Shown: positions 29,119-39,800 of the stretch, one piece after another
How positions within the stretch are numbered: position 1 is the first letter of the stretch
Layout of the letters: each line of letters opens with the position of its first letter
Source of the DNA: Streptomyces sp. S.PNR 29
GTDB lineage: Bacteria; Actinomycetota; Actinomycetes; Streptomycetales; Streptomycetaceae
Assembly (NCBI RefSeq): GCF_030386795.1
Contig: NZ_JANUQM010000003.1
Location: 372,001 to 436,000 of the forward strand
Direction: 5' to 3'
DNA: 64,000 nt
The notes under the pieces: generated by a model
Told to the model about the DNA's origin: nothing
The model's input: the letters and a program-made list of their open reading frames with translations, nothing else
The model's database searches: none
Program-made: the position numbers and the translations under genes

Positions 29119-29709
29119 TCAGACGGTGGTGACGACCTGGTCGAACTCCAGGCGCGGGGAGCGCGGGTACCAGGCGTCCGGGCCCGGCTTGCCGATGTTG
29201 ACCACCATCAGCGGGGTGTGGTCGTCGTCCAGGAACTCCTTGCGGACGCCCTCGAAGTCGAAGCCGGTCATCGGGCCGGCGGCGAGGCCCGCGGCGCGCA
29301 CGCCGACGATGAAGTACGCGGCCTGGAGGGCGGCGTTCATCCCGGCGGCGGCCTCGCGGGCCGGGCGCTCGGCGAAGAAGAGGTCCTTGGCCTGAGGGAA
29401 GGCCGGGAACAGATGCGGCAGCTCCTCGTGGAACTCGTTGTCCGCGGACAGGATCGCGACCAGCGGGGCGGCGGCGGTCTTGGCCTGGTTGCCCTCGGCC
29501 ATGTGCTTCACCAGGCGCTCACGGGCCTCGGGGGAGCGGACCAGTGTGATGCGCAGCGGGGTCTGGTTGAAGGCGGTCGGACCGTACTTGACCAGGTCGT
29601 AGATCGCCTGCACCTGCTCGTCGGTCACCGGCTCGTCGGTGAAGCTGTTCGCGGTACGGGCCTCGCGGAACAGCAGGTCCTGGGCGGCGGGGTCAAGAAC
29701 GAGAGACAT
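29119..29709 (-). CDS. Nitroreductase-family malonic semialdehyde reductase-like protein
   Basis: A 196-residue flavoprotein of the RutE/HadB branch of the nitroreductase fold. Recognisable stretches are LLFREARTANSFTDEPVTDEQVQAIYDLVKYGPTAFNQTPLRI, AAALQAAYFIVGVRAAGLAAGPMTGFD and LMVVNIGKPGPDAWYPRSPRLEFDQVV. RutE-type enzymes reduce malonic semialdehyde to 3-hydroxypropionate with FMN and NAD(P)H; the substrate here is inferred from family. I chose ATG 29709 (MSLVLDPAAQ); an upstream ATG at 29769 would extend into the promoter. A palindromic site lies upstream at 29762-29784, so the gene is probably regulated on its own despite following xseB. Confidence 0.85.
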   Translation of the reverse strand: MSLVLDPAAQDLLFREARTANSFTDEPVTDEQVQAIYDLVKYGPTAFNQTPLRITLVRSPEARERLVKHMAEGNQAKTAAAPLVAILSADNEFHEELPHLFPAFPQAKDLFFAERPAREAAAGMNAALQAAYFIVGVRAAGLAAGPMTGFDFEGVRKEFLDDDHTPLMVVNIGKPGPDAWYPRSPRLEFDQVVTTV

Positions 29710-29761
29710 GCGTGCACCTTCTCGGGACGTATCGGCTGACAGGACCGACCGTACGCGAGTG

Positions 29762-29784
29762 AAGTTCAACGTTCAACCAAACTT
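29762..29784 (-). promoter_or_regulatory. Candidate operator upstream of the nitroreductase-family gene
   Basis: AAGTT and AACTT arms (29762-29766, 29780-29784) flank a tandem GTTCAAC GTTCAAC repeat, about 53 bp before the start codon. The AT content is well above its surroundings. The regulator is unknown. Confidence 0.4.
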
Positions 29785-29829
29785 GGGGTGTGGTGATCCT
29801 CTTCACACACCCACGGACGCCGAAGGGCG

Positions 29830-30090
29830 CTACTCCTCGCCCCCGGCTCCCGACGCTCCCTCTGCCTCGGCCTCCTCGGCCAGCGCCGCGTCCAGCCGGG
29901 CCCGGGCGCCCTCAAGCCAGCGCCGGCAGACCTTGGCCAGCTCCTCGCCCCGCTCCCACAGCGCGAGGGACTCCTCCAAGGTCGTGCCGCCCGCCTCCAG
30001 CCGCCGGACGACCTCGATCAGCTCGTCGCGCGCCTGCTCGTACCCGAGCGCCTCGGCCGCGGCCGCCGTCTGCTCCACCTCGCTGGTCAT
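29830..30090 (-). CDS. xseB: Exodeoxyribonuclease VII small subunit
   Basis: An 86-residue protein with the XseB helical-hairpin signature: [20 protein letters not shown] followed by [34 protein letters not shown]. It binds the C-terminal helices of XseA to form the single-strand exonuclease. Its ATG lies 9 bp downstream of the xseA stop codon, so the two subunits are made from one transcript. The C-terminus is an acidic Glu/Ala/Gly tail of about 15 residues. Confidence 0.94.
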   Translation of the reverse strand: MTSEVEQTAAAAEALGYEQARDELIEVVRRLEAGGTTLEESLALWERGEELAKVCRRWLEGARARLDAALAEEAEAEGASGAGGEE

Positions 30091-30099
30091 CCACCCACC

Positions 30100-31308
30100 C
30101 TATGTGTCGACTCGTACGGAGAACTCACCCTCGGCGACCCGCGCGCGCAGCGCCTCCCCGGCCGTCACCTCGCCGGGGGCGCGGACGGCGTGCCCGTCGG
30201 ACCGCTGCAGCACGGCATACCCCCGCTGCAGGGTCGCCGCGGGGGAAAGGGCCACCACGCGCGCGTGCGTATGGGTCAGCTCGGAGTCGGCGCGGTCGAG
30301 CTGATGCCTCAGGGAACGCCGCCCCCGATCGAGCAGGGACGTCACCTGCTCCGCCCGCTCGTCGATCATCCGGTGCGGATCCTCTATCGAGGGCCGCGCC
30401 AGGGCGTGCGCGAGCCCACGCTCCTCCCGCTCGATGAACGCGTTCATGCACCGCCGCGCGCGGTCGCGCAGCTGCCGTACGCGCTCGTACTCCTCGCCGA
30501 CGTCCGGGACGACCTTCTTGGCCGCGTCGGTCGGGGTGGAGGCGCGCAGGTCGGCCACGTAGTCCAGGAGCGGGTTGTCCGGCTCGTGCCCGATGGCGGA
30601 CACGACGGGGGTGCGGCAGGAGGCCACCGCGCGTACGAGCTGCTCGTCGGAGAAGGGCAGCAGATCCTCCACGCTTCCGCCCCCACGGGCAACGATGATC
30701 ACGTCCACGTCGTCGATCGCGTCGAGGTCCTTCACCGCCTGCACCACCTGCGGCACGGCGTGCACGCCCTGTACCGCGACGTTGCGCACCTCGAAGCGGA
30801 CGGCGGGCCAGCGGTGCCGGGCGTTCTCCAGCACGTCCCGCTCGGCGGCGGAGGCTCGGCCGCAGACCAGCCCGATCAGCTGCGGCAGGAAGGGCAGCGG
30901 CTTCTTCCGCTCGGGCGCGAACAAGCCTTCCCTGGTCAGGGCCTTCTTCAGCTGCTCCAGGCGGGCGAGCAGTTCCCCGACCCCCACGGGCCGTATCTCG
31001 GCGGCCCGCAGCGACAGCTGTCCGCGCGGGGCGTACCACTCCGGCTTGGCGAGGACGACGACCCGCGCGCCCTCACTCACCACATCGGCGACGGCGTCGA
31101 AGACCTGCCGATAACAGGTGACGCTCACGGAGATGTCGTACGACGGATCCCGCAGCGTCAGGAACACGACCCCGGCGCCCGGCCGCCGCGACAGCTGCGT
31201 GATCTGCCCCTCGACCCACACCGCGCCGAGCCGGTCGATCCACCCCCCGATGAGCCGCGACACCTCACCGACGGGCAGGGGGGCTTCGGGAGACGTGTTC
31301 ACAGCCAT
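30100..31308 (-). CDS. xseA: Exodeoxyribonuclease VII large subunit
   Basis: A 402-residue catalytic subunit. The N-terminal OB-fold (about 10-110, [33 protein letters not shown]) binds single-stranded DNA. The catalytic domain carries [50 protein letters not shown] and [30 protein letters not shown] long coiled-coil region precedes the C-terminal [18 protein letters not shown] 31308 (MAVNTS) is the best start; no strong ribosome-binding site is visible and a GTG two codons on is possible. It is divergent from ispH across 140 bp. Confidence 0.94.
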   Translation of the reverse strand: MAVNTSPEAPLPVGEVSRLIGGWIDRLGAVWVEGQITQLSRRPGAGVVFLTLRDPSYDISVSVTCYRQVFDAVADVVSEGARVVVLAKPEWYAPRGQLSLRAAEIRPVGVGELLARLEQLKKALTREGLFAPERKKPLPFLPQLIGLVCGRASAAERDVLENARHRWPAVRFEVRNVAVQGVHAVPQVVQAVKDLDAIDDVDVIIVARGGGSVEDLLPFSDEQLVRAVASCRTPVVSAIGHEPDNPLLDYVADLRASTPTDAAKKVVPDVGEEYERVRQLRDRARRCMNAFIEREERGLAHALARPSIEDPHRMIDERAEQVTSLLDRGRRSLRHQLDRADSELTHTHARVVALSPAATLQRGYAVLQRSDGHAVRAPGEVTAGEALRARVAEGEFSVRVDT

Positions 31309-31448
31309 GCGCCCGAGCGTAACGGCCACCGGTGACAATGCCGCCCGGTCCGAGCGGCACCCGGCGTCGCCGCCGGACCGCCGTCGCCCCGCCGGAGCGA
31401 CGGGCACGCGATCTTCGACCCGCCGAACGCACCCTTACGATGGTTGCC

Positions 31449-32486
31449 ATGACTGCTTCGCCTGGCCGCCGTGTCCTGCTCGCCGCCCCCCGGGGCTACT
31501 GCGCGGGTGTGGACCGCGCCGTGATCGCCGTCGAGAAGGCCCTGGAGCAGTACGGGGCCCCGATCTATGTCCGGCACGAGATCGTCCACAACAAGTACGT
31601 CGTCCAGACGCTGGAGAAGAAGGGCGCCGTCTTCGTCGAACGGACGGAGGAGGTCCCCCCGGGGAACATCGTCATGTTCTCCGCGCACGGCGTGGCCCCC
31701 GTCGTCCACGAGGAGGCCGAGCGCGGCCGGCTCGCCACCATCGACGCCACCTGCCCCCTGGTCACCAAGGTCCACAAGGAAGCCGTCCGCTTCGCCAAGG
31801 AGGACTACGACATCCTCCTGATCGGGCACGAGGGGCACGAGGAGGTCATCGGCACCTCCGGCGAGGCACCCGACCACATCCAGCTCGTCGACGGCCCCGG
31901 GGACGTCGCCAAGGTCGAGGTCCGCGACCCGTCCAAGGTCGTCTGGCTGTCGCAGACCACCCTCTCCGTCGACGAGACCATGGAGACCGTCGACGCCCTG
32001 AAGGAGAAGTTCCCGCAGCTGATCTCCCCGCCCAGCGACGACATCTGCTACGCCACGCAGAACCGTCAGCTCGCGGTGAAGCAGATGGGCGCCGAGTCCG
32101 ACCTGGTGATCGTCGTCGGCTCCCGCAACTCCTCCAACTCCAAGCGGCTCGTCGAGGTCGCCAAGCTCGCGGGCGCGCGCGAAGCGTACCTCGTGGACTT
32201 CGCCGACGAGATCGACGAGGCCTGGCTTCAGGGCGTGTCGACGGTCGGCGTCACCTCCGGCGCGTCCGTTCCCGAGGTGCTCGTCGAGCAGGTGCTGGAG
32301 TGGCTCTCCCAGCGCGGCTTCGAGGACGTCGAGATCGTGAAGGCCGCCGAGGAGTCCATCACCTTCTCGCTGCCCAAGGAGCTGCGCCGTGACCTGCGCG
32401 ACGAGGCGGCGGCGCTCGTGGCGGAACGGGGCGGATCCGGTGCAGGTTCCGTTTCCGGTTCCGGTTCCGCGACGGACGGGCAGTGA
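31449..32486 (+). CDS. ispH: 4-hydroxy-3-methylbut-2-enyl diphosphate reductase
   Basis: A 345-residue iron-sulfur enzyme of the last MEP-pathway step, making isopentenyl and dimethylallyl diphosphate. The three cluster cysteines are at 18 ([12 protein letters not shown]), 102 ([12 protein letters not shown]) and 200 ([12 protein letters not shown]). The catalytic Glu region [13 protein letters not shown] and the substrate-binding [14 protein letters not shown] are also present. ATG 31449 was chosen; ATG 31440 three codons upstream is equally plausible. The C-terminus ends in a Gly/Ser-rich tail ([17 protein letters not shown]) that is not part of the fold. ppgK follows in the same direction after 29 bp. 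Confidence 0.95.
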   Translation: MTASPGRRVLLAAPRGYCAGVDRAVIAVEKALEQYGAPIYVRHEIVHNKYVVQTLEKKGAVFVERTEEVPPGNIVMFSAHGVAPVVHEEAERGRLATIDATCPLVTKVHKEAVRFAKEDYDILLIGHEGHEEVIGTSGEAPDHIQLVDGPGDVAKVEVRDPSKVVWLSQTTLSVDETMETVDALKEKFPQLISPPSDDICYATQNRQLAVKQMGAESDLVIVVGSRNSSNSKRLVEVAKLAGAREAYLVDFADEIDEAWLQGVSTVGVTSGASVPEVLVEQVLEWLSQRGFEDVEIVKAAEESITFSLPKELRRDLRDEAAALVAERGGSGAGSVSGSGSATDGQ

Positions 32487-32515
32487 CTGTCAGTCGTACG
32501 TCGTAACGTAGGGCC

Positions 32516-33265
32516 ATGCAGATCTTCGGCGTGGACATCGGTGGTTCGGGAATCAAGGGCGCCCCTGTGGACCTGGACAGGGGCGACCTGGCTCAGGAGC
32601 GCCACAAGGTGCTCACCCCGCATCCGGCCACGCCCGACGGGGTGGCCGACGGCGTGCGGCAGGTCGTCGAGCACTTCGGCTGGACGGGGCCGGTCGGGCT
32701 GACGTTCCCGGGCGTGGTCACCGGCGGGGCCACGATCCGTACGGCGGCCAACGTCGACAAGAGCTGGATCGACAGGGACGCGCGCGCGTTGTTCGGCGAG
32801 CGTCTGGGCGGCCTCCCGGTGACGGTGGTCAACGACGCGGACGCGGCGGGCGTCGCCGAGATGCACTTCGGCGCCGGGCGCGGCCGCCGCGGCACGGTCG
32901 TCGTCCTCACCTTCGGCACGGGCATCGGCAGTGCCGTCTTCGTGGACGGTGTCCTCGTCCCCAACACCGAGCTGGGCCACCTGGAGCTGGACGGCCACGA
33001 CGCGGAGAAGCGCGCCTCCAGCAAGGCCCGGGAGGATCACGACCTGTCCTGGGAGCACTGGGCGACCCACCGCGTCCAGAAGTACCTCGCCCACGTCGAG
33101 ATGCTGTTCTCGCCCGAACTGTTCATCATCGGCGGCGGCGTCAGCCGCAAGTCCCACAAGTTCCTGCACCACATCAAGGGCGTCAAGGCGGAGATAGTCC
33201 CGGCACAGCTGCAGAACAACGCGGGGATCGTGGGGGCGGCCATGCGGGCGGCTGAGACGGAGTAG
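32516..33265 (+). CDS. ppgK: Polyphosphate glucokinase
   Basis: A 249-residue ROK-family kinase that phosphorylates glucose with polyphosphate or ATP. The phosphate-binding loops are [17 protein letters not shown] and [17 protein letters not shown]. The active-site Asp lies in [40 protein letters not shown], followed by [34 protein letters not shown], is characteristic of actinobacterial PpgK. The ribosome-binding site is weak. It follows ispH by 29 bp and converges on the DUF6542 gene. Confidence 0.93.
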   Translation: MQIFGVDIGGSGIKGAPVDLDRGDLAQERHKVLTPHPATPDGVADGVRQVVEHFGWTGPVGLTFPGVVTGGATIRTAANVDKSWIDRDARALFGERLGGLPVTVVNDADAAGVAEMHFGAGRGRRGTVVVLTFGTGIGSAVFVDGVLVPNTELGHLELDGHDAEKRASSKAREDHDLSWEHWATHRVQKYLAHVEMLFSPELFIIGGGVSRKSHKFLHHIKGVKAEIVPAQLQNNAGIVGAAMRAAETE

Positions 33266-33315
33266 GAAGAGTTGGGGTAGGGGGGAAGGGGCCTTCGGCG
33301 TGGGTGGCCGGATGG

Positions 33316-33945
33316 TCACCCCGGTCGGCGGTTGCGGGTGGCCCGGGCCCTGATCAGGTGGATCCTGCGGGCGATCACGATCGAGCCGGCGACCAGGGTG
33401 CCGCCGTACAGCCACCCCGCCTGGGTGGCCAGGGCGGTGAGGAGGCCCATCAACCGGCCGCCGACCCCGCCCCCGCTCTCGGCGACGGGCAGAAGCCCCA
33501 CGGCGAAGGCGATCGGCACGACGACCGGCGCGGTCAGCAGATCGCCCCTGCGCACCCAGAGCGAAGTCAGCACGCACACCGGCAGGAACAGCACGCCGTA
33601 CACCGGCAGCGAGCCCCCGAACAGCACCGCGTCGAGAAACCCGACCACGCACATCACCGCCGCGCAGAACAGCCCACTGCCCAGCCCGGTCAGCCGCGGG
33701 TTGGGCATCCGCGCCACGGCCTGCACGGCGGGAGGCGCGGACTGCCGTACCGCGACAGGACGGCGCCGTACACCACCCCGGGCCGCCGCACCCTGCGGCC
33801 GGGCGGCGAGAGGCCGTGCCGTCGGGGCGCCACCGGCACCCCGCTTCGGCGCACCGCCGCCGGATCCTCGCACCGCTTGCGGGGGCAGCGGCGGCCTGCC
33901 GCGTCGCGGTCCGTACTGCGGGGGTCGCGTCCTGTGTTGCTCCAC
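33316..33945 (-). CDS. DUF6542-type membrane protein
   Basis: A 209-residue protein whose first 80 residues are a basic, Pro/Arg/Gly-rich disordered region (RPPQYGPRRGRPPLPPQAV). Four membrane helices follow: GSGLFCAAVMCVVGFLDAVL, VYGVLFLPVCVLTSLWV, APVVVPIAFAVGLLPVA and GGRLMGLLTALATQAGWLYGGTLVAGSIVIA. The order matches the small actinobacterial membrane family found beside ppgK and ychF. Function unknown. It is divergent from ychF. Confidence 0.78.
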   Translation of the reverse strand: MEQHRTRPPQYGPRRGRPPLPPQAVRGSGGGAPKRGAGGAPTARPLAARPQGAAARGGVRRRPVAVRQSAPPAVQAVARMPNPRLTGLGSGLFCAAVMCVVGFLDAVLFGGSLPVYGVLFLPVCVLTSLWVRRGDLLTAPVVVPIAFAVGLLPVAESGGGVGGRLMGLLTALATQAGWLYGGTLVAGSIVIARRIHLIRARATRNRRPG

Positions 33946-34111
33946 TGGACCAACTTAGGTCGGTTTATGTGCCGAATCGCCCCTCAGACACGCCGTTGCG
34001 CAGAGCTTGGCCGAGCTTGACACCTCGCCGGGGCGGTTCCGGGCACCCCGTAGACTGGTGGATCGGCCCCTGCCGGGCCCCTCCGCATCCTCACGTACGG
34101 GAAGTCGCAAC

Positions 34112-35200
<1,089 letters not shown>

Positions 35201-35249
35201 CGGGTGACGCAGCACGCGATCGCTGATCTGGAAAACATGCAGGTCAGAT

Positions 35250-35277
35250 GGGGCCGGGCCCATGGGGGCCCGGCCCC
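35250..35277 (+). terminator. 12-bp hairpin terminator after ychF
   Basis: GGGGCCGGGCCC (35250-35261) pairs perfectly with 35266-35277 around a 4-nt loop, 49 bp beyond the ychF stop. It marks the end of the conserved housekeeping block and the left border of the accessory cassette. Confidence 0.85.
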
Positions 35278-35389
35278 TTCACCGATCCCGTGCCGGAGCG
35301 ATGCCCGACGTGCACGATCCACACTTCAGGCGCTCATGGGCGGCCTTCGAGACCCGTATCGGTGGTGCGAGGCACTACTGTGATGGGCT

Positions 35390-36880
35390 ATGACACTCGG
35401 GGTGACCGACGGTTCACAAGGCGCTGCTGCGGCACGGTGGAGTGCCAGGCCGGGGGCGGCCAGAGACATCAGCCATGATGCTGTGGTGATCGTTCCGGGG
35501 ATCATGGGGAGCAATCTGCTGGACTCGGTCTCCGGTCGAAGCGTCTGGGGGCTGAGTGCGGGACTGCTGCGCAAAGCGTGGTGCCGTCGGGACGGTATGG
35601 CGGCGCTCCATTTGTCCGACGACGAACGGCAGGGGCGCCTCGGCCGGATCCGTGCGACGGGCCTGCTGTCCGTTCCGGCGTGGGCCCCTTGCCTGAAGGG
35701 TCTGGAGCCGTACGGCGATCTCGTCGAGGCGGTTCACGCCGTCACGGCCGACTCCGCGGCCGTTCTTGAGTTCGCCTACGACTGGCGGCTGTCCGTGGCG
35801 GTGAACGGGGCACTGCTCGCTGCGGCCGCGCGACGTCATCTGATGGGCTGGCGTGGCCATCCTCGCTCGCGCTCCGACTACGACGATCGCCCGGCCCGAC
35901 TGGTGTTCATCGCGCACTCCATGGGCGGCCTCGTCACCCAGGCCGCCCTGGCCCACGCGCCCGATCTGGAACCGGACACCCGCGCCGTGGTGACGCTCGG
36001 AACACCGTTTCTCGGTTCGGTGAAGGCCGCGGTCATCCTCAACGGAAACCGGGGGGAGCCTCTGCCGGTATTGCCGAAGAGCCGTATGCAGGCGCTGTCG
36101 GCAACGCTGCCGGGCGTCCATGATCTGCTGCCGGGCTATCGGTGCGTCGAGAACGGGCTCGACGTCGAACGCCTTGACCCCGGCACTGTCGAGGCGATCG
36201 GCGGCGACCGCGAACTGGCGGAGCAGGCGCAGGCGTTCCGGGACGCGCGCATGTCGTCGGGCCATGCGCTTCCGGCTCATCGCGCTGTCGTGGGTGTTGC
36301 CCAGCCGACCGTGCAGAGCATGTCCATATGTGACGGCGTTGTCCGACCGCAGTTCCATGCGTTCGAGCTGAACACGGATCGCCAACTCGCCAGGGACCGG
36401 CACGGAATACCCATTCGCAAAGACCGCGGCGGGGACGGAACGGTATACCGCGATGCGGCTCATCGGAGCGAGGGCCATGCCCGGTCCGTCGCCTATGTGC
36501 CGCTGCAGCACGGCGCACTGGCCAGGAACAGCGTGGCGCTGCGCTATGTCCGCGCCGTCATCACCGAGTACGAACCCGAGCTGGGCCCTCCCATGGGCGA
36601 CAGCGAGGTGGGACTCGATGTGCCGGACTGTGTGGCACCCGACGCCGCGTGGTGGCTGCGTCTGACCGGGGTGGACAACCCCGCGGGAATCGCCTGCTCC
36701 GTGCACGAGGCCGAGACGGACCGTCGGCTCATGACCCCACGGCTGCAATGGCGGGACGACGAGATCGGCGCGTGGGTCACTCTTCCGGAGCCCGGCCTCT
36801 ACCGGGTCAGGGTCAATGCGGGGGCGAACGCACCGATCACTCAATTGATCATGGCCCTTGAGAGTGACGAGGACGACTGA
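35390..36880 (+). CDS. LCAT-like serine hydrolase (alpha/beta-hydrolase) of the caspase-STAND cassette
   Basis: A 496-residue cytosolic protein with no signal peptide. The core (about 30-390) resembles lecithin:cholesterol acyltransferase-type hydrolases: VVIVPGIMGSNLLDSVSGR, DLVEAVHAV, EFAYDWRLSVAVNGALL and LVFIAHSMGGLVTQAAL. The probable triad is Ser177 (AHSMGG), Asp349 (GGDGTV) and His374 (LQHGAL), all intact. The last 80 residues form a separate beta-sandwich-like tail. Family members are phospholipases or acyltransferases, so a membrane-lipid substrate is plausible but inferred. Codon use is visibly less GC-biased than in ychF. ATG 35390 has only a weak ribosome-binding site. The gene ends 8 bp before the caspase-STAND gene, so the pair is one transcription unit. 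Confidence 0.8.
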   Translation: MTLGVTDGSQGAAAARWSARPGAARDISHDAVVIVPGIMGSNLLDSVSGRSVWGLSAGLLRKAWCRRDGMAALHLSDDERQGRLGRIRATGLLSVPAWAPCLKGLEPYGDLVEAVHAVTADSAAVLEFAYDWRLSVAVNGALLAAAARRHLMGWRGHPRSRSDYDDRPARLVFIAHSMGGLVTQAALAHAPDLEPDTRAVVTLGTPFLGSVKAAVILNGNRGEPLPVLPKSRMQALSATLPGVHDLLPGYRCVENGLDVERLDPGTVEAIGGDRELAEQAQAFRDARMSSGHALPAHRAVVGVAQPTVQSMSICDGVVRPQFHAFELNTDRQLARDRHGIPIRKDRGGDGTVYRDAAHRSEGHARSVAYVPLQHGALARNSVALRYVRAVITEYEPELGPPMGDSEVGLDVPDCVAPDAAWWLRLTGVDNPAGIACSVHEAETDRRLMTPRLQWRDDEIGAWVTLPEPGLYRVRVNAGANAPITQLIMALESDEDD

Positions 36881-36888
36881 CGACCATC

Positions 36889-39800
36889 ATGTGCGCGGAC
36901 GGCTTCACGCATGATTCCTCGGCGCTGCCACTGGAGTTCTTCCCGGTCGCCATCGGGCGCTATCACCACCACAAATCCCTCGATACCGAGTCGGAGGCCC
37001 GCGCCATCGCCGAGCTTCTGGCGCCGTTCGGGGCGGAGGTGGTTCCGTGGGACACGGACGACCTCGCGCGAGGTGCCGATGCGGTGGAAGCGCGGTTGCG
37101 TGAGTGGAGCCATCCGGCCGCTCCGTGCAACAGCTTCTTCTACTGGGCGGGGCACGGTGAGAGTGACGGCCACAGCGCGTGGCTGGCGCACGCCGCCAGT
37201 CCGCACCCTCTCGACGACGGCATGACACCGCAGCGCATGGTGCAGCGGCTCGCCGCACGGCAGGGCAACGTGCGGGGCCGGGCCTGGTCGATCGTCGTGA
37301 TCGACGCGTGCAAGTCCGCCCGCTTCGTGGAACTGATGTCGGCGCAGGCGCTCTCCGATCCCCAGGGCCCGCGCAACTTCCTCCTGGTGTCGACGTCCGA
37401 GGACGGAACCGCCAACCTCGGAACGTTCCGCACGGCACTCTCCACCGTGCTGCGCATCACCTTCGGCGCCGCGGACTCCATCGACCTCAGGGCGCTGGGT
37501 GACGAACTGAACCGCAACCTCCACGGTTGCCCGGTGATCCCGCACACCGTGACCGGAAGGGCGTTGCTGCAGCGCAGGGAGCCGGCGCTCGCCACCTCCC
37601 TGACCACCTCACTCGACCTGCTCGCCGAGGCCGAAGCCGTCCTCAGCACGCTGTCTCCCGACGAACGACGGCACTTCGCGCACAAGGCCAGCGGCGCCGA
37701 ACTGGGTGAACAGGCCTGGTACTTCGAAGGCCGCGAAGAGGAGCGCGACCGGATCCTGGACTGGCTGGCCACCGCCCGCGAGGGCATGCTCGTCGTCACC
37801 GGGGCCGCAGGATCCGGGAAATCGGCGCTGTTGGGACACGTTCTGATGCACACGCGTCCCCAGGTGTCCCGCGCACTGCAGCGCGCCGGACACCTCAAGC
37901 CGCTGCCGCCGGGATCGCCCAGGCTCAAGAACCCCTTCACAGCGGTCCTGCATCTCACCGGTGTCACGACGCACGACGTGGTGGCACGGGTCTGTCAGGC
38001 GGCGTCACTTGAGACGCCGCCCGCGGGTCTGCCGATCAGCGCCCAGTGCGATCGGCTCGTCGCGCAGCTGATCCGACGGCGCCGCCCGCTCACCCTCCTC
38101 GTCGACGCCCTCGACGAGGCGCACTCCCCGCTCGTGATCGCCGATCAGATCCTGCGACGGCTCGCTGGTCTGCCCCGCGTCCGCGTGGTGGTCGGCACCC
38201 GGCGCTCGACGCACGAAGGCCCCGACCTCCCTGTGCCCGATGACCAGGACCTCCTCGACGCGCTCGGCGTCGGCCCGGGCACGTCCGTGCTGACGGTGGG
38301 CAAGGACCGCGAGGCCATGGTCAGATACCTGCGCAACCGGCTCAGCACCGCCTGCGCCAAGGGGACACTGCGCACCACCCCGGACCGTGTGGACGAGGCC
38401 GCGAGGGTGCTCGGCGGCCTCGACCGCGAGTTCCTCCACGCCCGGCTGGCCGCCCACGAGATCGTGCAGACCCCCGCCCTGCTCGACGACCTGGGCACCC
38501 TGACGCGCGCCGACCACCGGCAGCTCTTCGCCCGAGCGGTGGACCGGCTGACGCGCCTCAACCCGGTGAACGGGCCCCTGCTCGAAGCACTGGCCTTGGC
38601 ACAGGGGCACGGACTGCCACTGCGCAACGGCGTCTGGGCCCGGGTGGCCGGTGCCCTGGCCGGAGCCGTTGTCGTGGACGAGGACATCGCGGCCCTGACC
38701 GAGGCTGCTTCCGCCTACCTCACGTTGGACACGGAGTCCGGGCAGAGCGTGTACCGGCTCTCCCATCGCACCTTCGCCGAGCACTTCACGCAGGCCCCGG
38801 AACAGGACCGCAGACACCGGGAGATCACGGCCACCCTGATCGACCAGGCTGCGCAGGACACGGACTCACCCGAGCTCAACCCGTACATCACCCACTATCT
38901 GGCGGCGCACACCGCCTACGGCGGCGAAGCGGCCTGGCAGCGGCTGGCCCGCTCTCCCCAGGTGCTGAGCCGGCTCGACGCCACCTCCGTGGTGACCGGC
39001 GTCATGCGCGCGGCCTTCGGCCGCTTCGACCTCCCCCCTGCCGTGGCCGGGTTCGTGGCCTCGCACCACCTCCTGGCCACGGCGGATCCAGAAGACCGGC
39101 AGGGCATCGGGCAGTTGGCGACCGTCCGCCACGCGGGCCTGACCGTACCCTCACCGTCGGACCGGGACTCCGCGGCCGATCCCCATTCCACCTGGTCGAT
39201 CAGTTGGGCGCGGCTGCGGCAGCAGCCTCTCCACCTGCCCATGACGGACGGTATGGACGTCAGCAGGCTCACGGCCGCCACTGGGCCCAACGGACAGCCG
39301 TTGCTGGCCGGCGTGGGCTCCAGACATCTCCGGGTGTGGGACACCGAGACCGGCCTGCCCCTCGCCCCTGCTCTGGCGGTCGAGGGCTGGAGAACCAGCG
39401 CGGTTTTCGCCGGCCTCGGCGGCAGGCCGCTGTTCGTGAGCACGGACTCCGACGGTCAGGCGCACGTTCTCGACGCGGTGACCGGCGAGCCCGCGGGCCG
39501 TGCCTTCGCCGTCGGGCCGTCCGCGTGGCGCACGGAGGGGTTCGCGGACCCGAACGCGGAGCGGGAGCTCGTCGCCTGCTTGCAGGAGAACGTCCTGAGC
39601 GTGTGGAGCGTTCCGGACGGCCGTCGCATATCCACCCTCCCCTATCCCGTGCGGGCATGGACGTGGGTCCTCGGCAGCGAATCCCGGCCTCTGCTGGCCA
39701 CGTGCGAAGACATGAGCCGCATCCGGCTCTGGGATGTGCACGGCGGCCGCGCCGTGGGCCGGCCCGAGGGAACCTTGACCGGATGGGGGCGTGTGGAGGC

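Noticed and set aside
35248..35478. 76-residue plus-strand frame before the hydrolase gene
   Set aside because: It begins inside the ychF terminator hairpin and overlaps the hydrolase start in another frame with no homology.
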